Program-made: the position numbers and the translations under genes
Shown here: piece by piece, positions 15,076 to 21,150 of the stretch
How the letters are laid out: each line of letters begins with the position of its first letter
Position numbering within the stretch: position 1 is the stretch's first letter
Notes under the pieces: generated by a model
What the model saw: the letters and a program-made list of their open reading frames with translations, nothing else
The model's database searches: none
Told to the model about the DNA's origin: nothing
Assembly (NCBI GenBank): GCA_018648945.1
Contig: JABGQJ010000042.1
Location: 1-21,150 of the forward strand
From: Victivallales bacterium
GTDB lineage: Bacteria; Verrucomicrobiota; Lentisphaeria; Oligosphaerales; Lenti-02
DNA length: 21,150 bases
Direction: 5' to 3'

Positions 15076-16208
15076 AGCCCGTCTATGTCAGCAAGACCGC
15101 CGTCGTCACCGGCTTTGGGGACGATCTGGCTGCGCTCTGGCAGGGACTGCTGGCTGGGCGCTCGGCCGTGGGGCCCGTGCGGCGCTTCCGCACGGCCAAC
15201 TACCTTGCCGCGGATGCCGCCTGCGTCCCGTGGCTGGATCAGGCGGCACCAGGGCGAGCCATGCCGCTGCTGCTCGAACGCCTGGTGTCGGGATTCGGAT
15301 CCGTGCCGGCTGGGACGCGGTTGCTCACAGCGACCACCAAGGGGGGGGTCGACGGTTTCCAGGCCCAACGCCGCAGTGGCAGCGCCTCCCTGCCCGCCGC
15401 CGATGGCCACGCCTTCTGTCGCCTGGTGGAGCGGTGCTGGCACGTGCACGATCCGACCGCAATGAACATCAATGCGGCCTGCGCCTCATCGACCTTGGCC
15501 ATTGCCCGAGGAGGGGCGATGATCGCCCACGGCGTGGCCGATGCCGTTCTTGTGGTTGCGGCAGACTTGGTCAGTGAGTTCGTGTTCTCCGGCTTCTCTG
15601 TGCTGCGGGCGCTGAGCAGTGACGGCGCCCACCCATTCGACCTCGACCGCGCTGGCCTCGTCCTGGGCGAGGGTGCGGCTGCGATCTTACTGACCAACGA
15701 GCGCCTGGCCAGGGACAGCGAGACCGGGCCGTTGGGGCGATTGCTCGCCTGGGGCAGTGCCAACGATGCGAACCACGTGACCGCTCCCGCGCGCGATGGC
15801 TGCGGGCTGATCGCCGCGATCCAGAGGGCTCTCGCGATGGCCGACCGAGGCCCGGAGGCGGTCGCTGCGATCAGCGCCCATGGCACCGGCACGGTCTACA
15901 ACGATGCCATGGAACTGACGGCGATCGAGGCGGTCTTCGGCGACCGTCGCCTGCCATGCCATTCTGCGAAGGGGGCGATTGGGCATACGCTCGGTGCGGC
16001 CGGGGCTATCGAGGTGGCTCTCGGCCTCCAGATGCTGGCCGAACGCACGATGCCGCCGACAGTCGGCTTGGTCACCCCGGAACCACGGGCGGAAGGACGC
16101 GTATCGGCGAGTGCCCAGCGGATCGCCGATGGTTGCCTGCTAAGCACCAATTCCGGTTTTGGCGGGGTCAACGCCGCCTTGCTCCTGGCGGCGGGAGGGG
16201 ATCTATGA
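15072..16208 (+). CDS. Beta-ketoacyl-ACP synthase 3 (KS3)
   Basis: This 378-residue ketosynthase has Cys137 (NAACASST), His270 (AHGTGT), Lys300 and His305 (KGAIGHTLGAAGA) and the loop NSGFGGVN, so the triad is complete. It is shorter than FabF (about 410), mainly in the N-terminal third: the opening strand reads AVVTGFGDDL with little of the usual loop. It lies directly before the cysteine-less ketosynthase-like gene with a four-base overlap, so the two probably form a KS / chain-length-factor pair like ApeO/ApeC or the classical type II polyketide pairs. The GTG start overlaps the thioesterase stop (GTGA) and is preceded by GGGGAG at 15061-15066; upstream in-frame codons from 15042 would add residues read from inside the thioesterase gene. 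Confidence 0.88.
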   Translation: MKPVYVSKTAVVTGFGDDLAALWQGLLAGRSAVGPVRRFRTANYLAADAACVPWLDQAAPGRAMPLLLERLVSGFGSVPAGTRLLTATTKGGVDGFQAQRRSGSASLPAADGHAFCRLVERCWHVHDPTAMNINAACASSTLAIARGGAMIAHGVADAVLVVAADLVSEFVFSGFSVLRALSSDGAHPFDLDRAGLVLGEGAAAILLTNERLARDSETGPLGRLLAWGSANDANHVTAPARDGCGLIAAIQRALAMADRGPEAVAAISAHGTGTVYNDAMELTAIEAVFGDRRLPCHSAKGAIGHTLGAAGAIEVALGLQMLAERTMPPTVGLVTPEPRAEGRVSASAQRIADGCLLSTNSGFGGVNAALLLAAGGDL

Positions 16209-16933
16209 TCGCTGGCATCCAGGGCCTGGGCTGGGTCACAGCCGAGAGCTACGGCCAGGGCGGCGAACTCGCGAGCTGCCGGTTGTCCGAGGGTGAGTTG
16301 CCACGGCTGCGCGGCAAACAGGTCTTCCCCGAGGGGCACCCTCGCTTCGGCCGGTTGGACATGTTCAGCAAGATTGGCTTCGGCGCGCTTGCCTTTGCCA
16401 TGGCCGACGCGGGATGGGCGGCTTGGCAGCAGAAGCGGCGGGTCGGCATCGTCGCCGCCACCGAATACGGCTGTCTGCAGACCGACGCCGACTACTACGA
16501 CACGGTCATCCCCGACGATGGCGAGTGCGCCAGCCCCAATCTCTTTGCCTACACGCTGCCCAACTGTTTCCTCGGCGAAGCCGCGCTGCAGTTCGGCCTT
16601 GCCGGTCCGACCTATGTGCTCAATCATCGGGCGGGGGATGAACTGGCCGGATTGAGGGCCGCCATCCAGGAACTCCATTGGGAGGAGCTCGACGGCGTCC
16701 TTGCCGGCGTTGTCAACGTTGCCGGACCATGCCTCGACAGCCAGCCCCGGGCGTTGCCGCCGGGGGCCGTCTTCGTCCTCCTTACCGCCGATGATCGAGA
16801 CGCAATGTATGGCGCCCTGTCACTGGCCGCCGACGGTAACTGCCGCCACAATGGGCGGGTCGTCGACAGCTGGCAGGCACTGATAGAGGCCGCGCTGGCA
16901 ACGCGCTGCGCGGACCAAGGTGGCACCTCATGA
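16205..16933 (+). CDS. Short cysteine-less ketosynthase-like protein, chain-length-factor type
   Basis: This 242-residue protein corresponds to only the N-terminal half of a ketosynthase, the form known in aryl polyene loci as a beta-ketoacyl synthase chain length factor (ApeC-like). It opens with a short strand (GIQGLGWVT), has a region equivalent to the ketosynthase core at about 78-165, and reads VLNHRAG (138-144) where an active enzyme has the nucleophile motif. By alignment to the following Gly the cysteine position is His141, and neither catalytic His motif nor the GFGG loop is present. It cannot condense on its own. The likely role is to pair with KS3 and shape the chain-length tunnel, based on type II polyketide systems. 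It is not a recent truncation: the frame is intact and overlaps both neighbours (ATGA at each end). Confidence 0.75.
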   Translation: MIAGIQGLGWVTAESYGQGGELASCRLSEGELPRLRGKQVFPEGHPRFGRLDMFSKIGFGALAFAMADAGWAAWQQKRRVGIVAATEYGCLQTDADYYDTVIPDDGECASPNLFAYTLPNCFLGEAALQFGLAGPTYVLNHRAGDELAGLRAAIQELHWEELDGVLAGVVNVAGPCLDSQPRALPPGAVFVLLTADDRDAMYGALSLAADGNCRHNGRVVDSWQALIEAALATRCADQGGTS

Positions 16934-18201
16934 AGATGAAACTCGTGTACCCCTCTTGGCCGAAGCTCAGTCGCCAGACCGAGTTTCACTTGCCGCCCCA
17001 TGGCCCCGTGGTCTTCGCCGCGAGCGTCCCCGAACATGTGGAGATCTCGTTCACGGACGAGAATGTCGAGACGCTGGACTTCACGGAATCGGCGGACTTG
17101 GTGGCCATCTCCACCATGCTCACCTGCCAGCTCCCGCGCGCGTTTGAGATCGCGGACCGCTACCGGGAGGAAGGCAAGGCGGTGATCTTCGGGGGCATCT
17201 CGACCATGCTCCACTGCGAAGAGGTCAAGCAACATGCCGACGCGGTCTTCCTGGGTGAGGCCGAAGGACGGTTCGCGCAGGTGCTGGACGACTTTGCGGC
17301 AGGCAAGCTGCAACCGGTCTACGGCACCATAGACAACCCGCCTCCCATCGAGATGGTGGGCACCGCCCGGCGCGACATCCTCAACCGCGAGCTCTACAAC
17401 TACCGTGGTGTCCAGATGCTGGATCTTGTCCACGCCTCGCGGGGTTGCCGCTTCAAGTGTTTCCCTTGCTGTGCCAGCTTCCTTGGCGGCGCCCAGTTCC
17501 GACCGCGCCCGGTAGACAAGGTGATCGAGGAGATGGGGGCGATCCAGAACAACCGCCTCTTCCTCGTCGACAATTCCCTCGCCCAGGATAGAGACTGGGT
17601 GGTCGAGCTCTTCACCGCCATGAAGCCGCTCAAGAAGAAATGGGTCTCGCACCCGATTCTCTACGATCCGGAGATCATCAAGCTGGCGGCAGAAGCCGGA
17701 TGCTGGTACGTCTACCAGGCAGTCTTCGACACCTCCGATGTGATCCGCGACCGTATCCGCATGCTCAAGGACCACGGGATCGGCATCGAGGGGACGATTA
17801 TTCTCGGTACCGACGACCAGGACGTGGACGACATCAAACGGCTCGTGGACTTCCTGATGGAAGAGCAACTCGACCTGGCCGAGTTCACCATTCTCACTCC
17901 CTTCCCGCACACGCCGATCCGGGCCCAGTTCGAGAAGGATGGGCGGATTCTGAGCAACAACTGGGCCGAGTATTCGGCCGACAAGGTGGTCTTCCAGCCG
18001 AAGAAGATGACCCCGGATCAGCTTGAGGAAATGTACCACTACGCCTGGGACACCTTCTACGCCGATGGTGGCTACCAGCTCAAGATGGGCGAGCTGTTCC
18101 GCAACATCATCGAACGCGAGATGGACGACGGCACCTACCGCCGCTACAACCCGCGCCGACGCCGCCGGTTCGACACGAAGCCGGGGACAGTCGCGCCATG
18201 A
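16930..18201 (+). CDS. B12-binding-type radical SAM enzyme 1
   Basis: This 423-residue protein has a Rossmann-like N-terminal domain of the cobalamin-binding type (about 4-135, with FGGIS at 87-91 and a GEAE turn at 109-112) followed by a radical SAM barrel. The cluster motif is Cys173-x3-Cys177-x2-Cys180, with an extra cysteine at 181. A DxHxxG cobalt-ligand motif is not visible, as in many class B radical SAM proteins. The C-terminal part holds the family stretch TPFPHTPIRAQF. Class B enzymes methylate unreactive carbons, contract or form rings, or rearrange chains. The substrate is presumably the polyene or its aryl head, inferred from position. The start overlaps the previous stop (ATGA) and the end overlaps the next radical SAM gene (ATGA). 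The Arg-rich run RRRRR near the C-terminus is notable. Confidence 0.85.
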   Translation: MKMKLVYPSWPKLSRQTEFHLPPHGPVVFAASVPEHVEISFTDENVETLDFTESADLVAISTMLTCQLPRAFEIADRYREEGKAVIFGGISTMLHCEEVKQHADAVFLGEAEGRFAQVLDDFAAGKLQPVYGTIDNPPPIEMVGTARRDILNRELYNYRGVQMLDLVHASRGCRFKCFPCCASFLGGAQFRPRPVDKVIEEMGAIQNNRLFLVDNSLAQDRDWVVELFTAMKPLKKKWVSHPILYDPEIIKLAAEAGCWYVYQAVFDTSDVIRDRIRMLKDHGIGIEGTIILGTDDQDVDDIKRLVDFLMEEQLDLAEFTILTPFPHTPIRAQFEKDGRILSNNWAEYSADKVVFQPKKMTPDQLEEMYHYAWDTFYADGGYQLKMGELFRNIIEREMDDGTYRRYNPRRRRRFDTKPGTVAP

Positions 18202-19538
18202 GCCGGGTCCTGCTGGTATCGACCAACCTCTGCACCATCCCCTACGCGGTCTTCCCGCTGGGCATGGCGACGGTCGCCGGTGCCCTGGACCGGGCTGGTC
18301 ACGAGGTCCGGCAGTTCGACCTGCTGGCAGTCGATGGCGACGTGGCCCAGTACATCGCCGTTCTACTTGCATGGTCGCCGGACGTGGTCTGCATGTCGGT
18401 CCGCAATCTCGACAGCACCGACTCGCTCGACGAGGCCGGCGACACCTTGGTGGACAGCGCCAGGAGTGTCGTGGCCGCGACCCGGGCTGCGGGGGCCTGG
18501 CCGGTGGTCATTGGCGGGCCGGCAGTCTCGATTCTGCCGGAGGAAGTCCTGGCCTATACAGCCGCCGACCATGCGGTCGTCGGCGAGGGCGAACGGGCTC
18601 TGTGCCGGTTGCTCGACGAGCTGGCGGCAGGCCGCCAGCCGGAGCCGATCCTTCGCCCCCGTGGTCTGCTGGATGCCGATGAAATCGCCCCCCCGCTCTA
18701 CGATCTGGAACTGGCACGTTACTATGTCGAGCGCAGCGGTCTGCTCAACGTGCAGACCAAACGCGGCTGCCCGTTCCACTGTATCTATTGCACCTACCCG
18801 CATCTCGAAGGGCGGCATTACCGCAACATTGACCCGACCCAGGTAGTCGATCACATCGAGCAACTCCAGCGGGATGCTGGCGCGCAGGAGTTCTTCTTCA
18901 CCGACTCGGTGGTCAACGACCCAGGCCGGCACTATCTGGGGGTCGCCGAAGAACTGCTCCGGCGCGCGGTGAAGGTGCGTTGGGCGGCCTTCTTCACGCC
19001 CTGTGAACTGTCTCGCGAGGATCTGGCAGTGTGCAAGCGGTCGGGCCTCTATGCGGCCGAGTTGGGCACGGATGCCGCGAGCGACACCACCCTCGCAGGC
19101 ATGCACAAGCCATTCAGCTTCGCCCAGGTGCGCGCGGCCAACGAGGCCTGCGCCGCAGAACGGATTCCGGTCTCGCACTTCGTCATTTTCGGTGGCCCGG
19201 GCGAGACCCAGGAGACCGTCCTTGAAGGGATCGCCAACCTCGACGCCTTTGACCATTGTGTCGTGCTGGCCACGTCTGGGGTCCGCATTCTGCCCGGGTC
19301 GCCCCTCCGCCAGCAGGCCATCGAGGAAGGCGTCATCACCATCGACACTCCTCTGCTCAACCCCGTCACCTATTTCTCGCCCGCCGTCGATATTGAGTGG
19401 ATGAACCGCCACTTGGCCGCCACCTGGGCACCCCGACCCGACCGCATTTTCCCTCCCAGCCGGGACAACCACCGACTCCAGCTGCTTCAGAACATGGGCA
19501 TGCGGGGAGTGATCTGGGACAAGCTCATCAGTTACTGA
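18198..19538 (+). CDS. B12-binding-type radical SAM enzyme 2
   Basis: This 446-residue protein again pairs an N-terminal B12-binding-type domain (about 1-145: FPLGMATVAGAL at 19-30, VVIGGPAVSI at 103-112 and GEGERAL at 129-135) with a radical SAM core, Cys191-x3-Cys195-x2-Cys198 in GCPFHCIYC. The lead-in NVQTKRGC is the common form for this class. Downstream, GGPGETQETV is the conserved loop near the SAM-binding region, and ILPGSPL the usual C-terminal barrel motif. It is clearly diverged from enzymes 1 and 3, so the three are not recent copies and probably do different steps. The reaction is unknown; C-methylation or an oxidative ring reaction are the common alternatives. It is four-base coupled to enzyme 1 and ends two bases before the ATG of enzyme 3. 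Confidence 0.87.
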   Translation: MSRVLLVSTNLCTIPYAVFPLGMATVAGALDRAGHEVRQFDLLAVDGDVAQYIAVLLAWSPDVVCMSVRNLDSTDSLDEAGDTLVDSARSVVAATRAAGAWPVVIGGPAVSILPEEVLAYTAADHAVVGEGERALCRLLDELAAGRQPEPILRPRGLLDADEIAPPLYDLELARYYVERSGLLNVQTKRGCPFHCIYCTYPHLEGRHYRNIDPTQVVDHIEQLQRDAGAQEFFFTDSVVNDPGRHYLGVAEELLRRAVKVRWAAFFTPCELSREDLAVCKRSGLYAAELGTDAASDTTLAGMHKPFSFAQVRAANEACAAERIPVSHFVIFGGPGETQETVLEGIANLDAFDHCVVLATSGVRILPGSPLRQQAIEEGVITIDTPLLNPVTYFSPAVDIEWMNRHLAATWAPRPDRIFPPSRDNHRLQLLQNMGMRGVIWDKLISY

Positions 19539-19540
19539 CC

Positions 19541-20995
19541 ATGCCGACCCGACCCCTTGACCAACGCCATGTGCTGCTGATCCATCCGCTTGGCTACCAG
19601 GCCTCGGCAGCCCAGCACGACATCTCCCGCAAGGCCAACCTGATGCCGCCGCTGGGGTTGGCCAGCCTTGCCGCCTACGTGGAGCGGCAGGGGATGACAG
19701 CTGGCATCATCGACTGCTTCGCCCGCCCCGGCTCGGACGGCGAGATCGCCGCCTACCTGCGCGAGTACCGGCCCGCTTTTCTTGGCCTGACCACGACCAC
19801 GTCGAGCTTCTACGACGCCGCCCGCATCGCGGCGCTGGCCAAGGCCGAGCTGCCGGACATCACCACCTTGGTGGGTGGCCCCCATGTCTCCGCCATCCGC
19901 GAGAGGGCACTCGAACTGGCACCAGCGCTCGATGTGGTCATCGCTGGGGAAGGGGAGCGCCCCCTGATCGCGATCATGGAGCGCGAGGGCCGCGATTGGG
20001 CGGATGTGCCCGGTTTGGTCTATCGCGAAGGGGGCGAGATCGTCTCCACCGGATTGCAGGGCCGTGGGATCGAGTTGGACGAACTGCCCTTCCCGGCTTA
20101 CGAGAAGCTTGTCGGTTACCCGCATCTCTACCGGCTGCCCATCTTCAACTACCCCCGTACGCCAAACACCAGCTGCATCTCCAGCCGGGGCTGTCCCTAT
20201 GCCTGCAGCTATTGCGACCGGAGCGTCTTCCGCCGCAGCTTCCGCTACAACTCGGCCGAGTACCTATACCAGCACCTGGCCTATCTCAAGGAACGTTGGC
20301 GGATTCGCCACATCAACTTCTACGACGATCAGTTCACCTTCAATCGCGAGCGCGTCGAGGCATTCTGCCGGATGATGATCGACAAGCCGCTTGGGATGAC
20401 CTTCAACTGCGCGGTCCGGGCTGAGCATGTGGACGCCAACCTGCTACAGCTGATGAAAGCCGCTGGTTGCTGGATGATCAGCCTCGGCATCGAGACCGGC
20501 GATCCCGAGCTGCTCGCCCAACATCGCCAGAATGCCGACCTGCAGATGCTTGCCGAGCGGATTCACGACATCCATCGGGCTGGCATCAGGACCAAGGGCC
20601 TGCTGATGCTGGGCCTGCCGGGGGAAACCGAGCAGACCGTCAAGAACTCCATGGACTATGTGTTCTCCCTGCCGATCGACGATTTCAACCTAGCCAAGTT
20701 CACCCCCTTCCCCGGCTCGCCAATCTACGAGGGGATTCACGAACTTGGCGAGTTCGACGAGGACTGGAACAAGCTCGATTGCATGCACCTGCAGTTCGTC
20801 CCGCACGGGATGACGCGCGCGCGGCTCGACGAGCTGTTCACCGCATTCTACCGAGCCCATTTCATGCGCCCGCGCACCCAGTGGGGCTATGTCAAGATGC
20901 TCTGGAAATCGCCGGACAGTTGGCGCCGCTTCATCGGCAATCTGGGCGGCTTCCTGTCCTTTGCATTCTCCAACAAACGGATGGGCGATGCCTGA
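19541..20995 (+). CDS. B12-binding-type radical SAM enzyme 3, BchE-like
   Basis: This 484-residue protein is the most canonical of the three. The B12-binding-type domain spans about 9-145 (MPPLGLASLAAYV at 35-47, VGGPHVS at 111-117 and GEGERPL at 136-142). The radical SAM core has Cys218-x3-Cys222-x2-Cys225 in SSRGCPYACSYCDRS, followed by FYDDQFT, LGIETGD, LGLPGETE and PFPGSPIYE, all familiar from BchE-like enzymes. Members carry out oxidative cyclisation, hydroxylation-like or methyl-transfer reactions on large hydrophobic substrates such as porphyrins and hopanoids. A lipid or polyene substrate fits, by inference. I chose ATG 19541, two bases past the previous stop; the frame is open back to 19397 but that part lies inside enzyme 2. 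The last eight bases overlap the glycosyltransferase start. Confidence 0.9.
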   Translation: MPTRPLDQRHVLLIHPLGYQASAAQHDISRKANLMPPLGLASLAAYVERQGMTAGIIDCFARPGSDGEIAAYLREYRPAFLGLTTTTSSFYDAARIAALAKAELPDITTLVGGPHVSAIRERALELAPALDVVIAGEGERPLIAIMEREGRDWADVPGLVYREGGEIVSTGLQGRGIELDELPFPAYEKLVGYPHLYRLPIFNYPRTPNTSCISSRGCPYACSYCDRSVFRRSFRYNSAEYLYQHLAYLKERWRIRHINFYDDQFTFNRERVEAFCRMMIDKPLGMTFNCAVRAEHVDANLLQLMKAAGCWMISLGIETGDPELLAQHRQNADLQMLAERIHDIHRAGIRTKGLLMLGLPGETEQTVKNSMDYVFSLPIDDFNLAKFTPFPGSPIYEGIHELGEFDEDWNKLDCMHLQFVPHGMTRARLDELFTAFYRAHFMRPRTQWGYVKMLWKSPDSWRRFIGNLGGFLSFAFSNKRMGDA

Positions 20996-21150
20996 CGAAA
21001 TCCGAATATTGCTGGCGATTCCAGTCTACGACCACCCGGGGACACTGCGCGCGGTAGTGGCGGGCGCGCTGGCGGCCCACGACCAGGTTCTGGTGATCGA
21101 TGACGGCAGTTCGGAAACGGCTGCCGGTCTCATCGCAGGGCTGGCGGCGA
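20988..21150 (+). CDS. Family 2 glycosyltransferase, N-terminus only (cut by window edge)
   Basis: Only the first 54 codons are visible. After MPDEIR comes the strand LLAIPVYDHP (residues 8-17) and then VLVIDDGSS (35-43), the nucleotide-sugar-binding start of GT-A fold, family 2 glycosyltransferases. The ATG at 20988 overlaps the end of radical SAM enzyme 3 by eight bases, so it belongs to the same transcript. Family 2 glycosyltransferases are frequent in aryl polyene loci and may decorate the lipid or polyene; a polyprenol-phosphate sugar transferase is also possible. Acceptor, sugar and total length cannot be judged from this fragment. Confidence 0.8.
   Translation, partial: MPDEIRILLAIPVYDHPGTLRAVVAGALAAHDQVLVIDDGSSETAAGLIAGLAA

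Noticed and set aside
16624..18372. Minus-strand open frame of 582 residues, opposite the radical SAM and short KS genes
   Set aside because: Same cause as other shadow frames; + strand proteins in this interval have clear domain motifs.
1..21150. tRNA, rRNA, CRISPR, insertion sequences, attachment sites
   Set aside because: Looked for by eye and none seen; no long direct or inverted repeats and no transposase or integrase motifs.

Overview
The window is a high-GC (roughly 60-65% by eye) stretch from a Gram-negative, two-membrane bacterium. The evidence for an outer membrane is a LolA-like protein, a lipobox lipoprotein and an RND/MMPL exporter. I cannot name the taxon. No RNA genes, mobile elements or CRISPR arrays are visible, and every gene I support is on the + strand.

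Layout: (a) 1-815 holds one small unrecognised membrane protein (184-480) and a 335-base stretch with no convincing gene. (b) 816-2197 is a coupled pair: a LolA-like protein with its own lipobox and a DUF3261-type lipoprotein. (c) 2198-2644 is a 447-base gap with a candidate promoter. (d) 2645-21150 is one long run of co-directional, mostly overlapping genes: ketoreductase, ketosynthase KS1, RetSat/CrtISO-like flavoprotein, KS2, acyl carrier protein, PlsC-type acyltransferase, PaaK-type adenylating ligase, tyrosine-ammonia-lyase-type MIO enzyme, hot-dog dehydratase (ApeP-like), MMPL exporter, second hot-dog dehydratase (ApeI-like), YbgC-type thioesterase, KS3, a short cysteine-less ketosynthase (chain-length-factor-like), three consecutive B12-binding-type radical SAM enzymes, and a family 2 glycosyltransferase cut by the window edge.

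Together these form a type II polyketide locus of the aryl polyene / flexirubin kind. The proposed flow is: tyrosine to 4-coumarate (ammonia lyase); activation and loading on the ACP (PaaK-type ligase); iterative extension, reduction and dehydration without enoyl reduction (ketosynthases, FabG-like reductase, paired dehydratases) to a conjugated aryl polyene acyl chain; redox or isomerisation by the flavoprotein; release or transfer to a lipid (thioesterase, acyltransferase); possible glycosylation; and movement to the outer membrane (MMPL, LolA-like protein, lipoprotein).

Two points stand out. The two dehydratase-like proteins carry complementary halves of a FabZ active site: His in one, Glu in the other. 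The locus also ends in three B12-type radical SAM enzymes in tandem, which are not part of the standard aryl polyene toolkit. With the flavoprotein, they suggest radical C-methylation, cyclisation or rearrangement of the polyene. That is the best candidate here for undescribed chemistry. No phosphopantetheinyl transferase, classical methyltransferase or DarA/DarB pair is in the window, and the cluster continues past the right edge.
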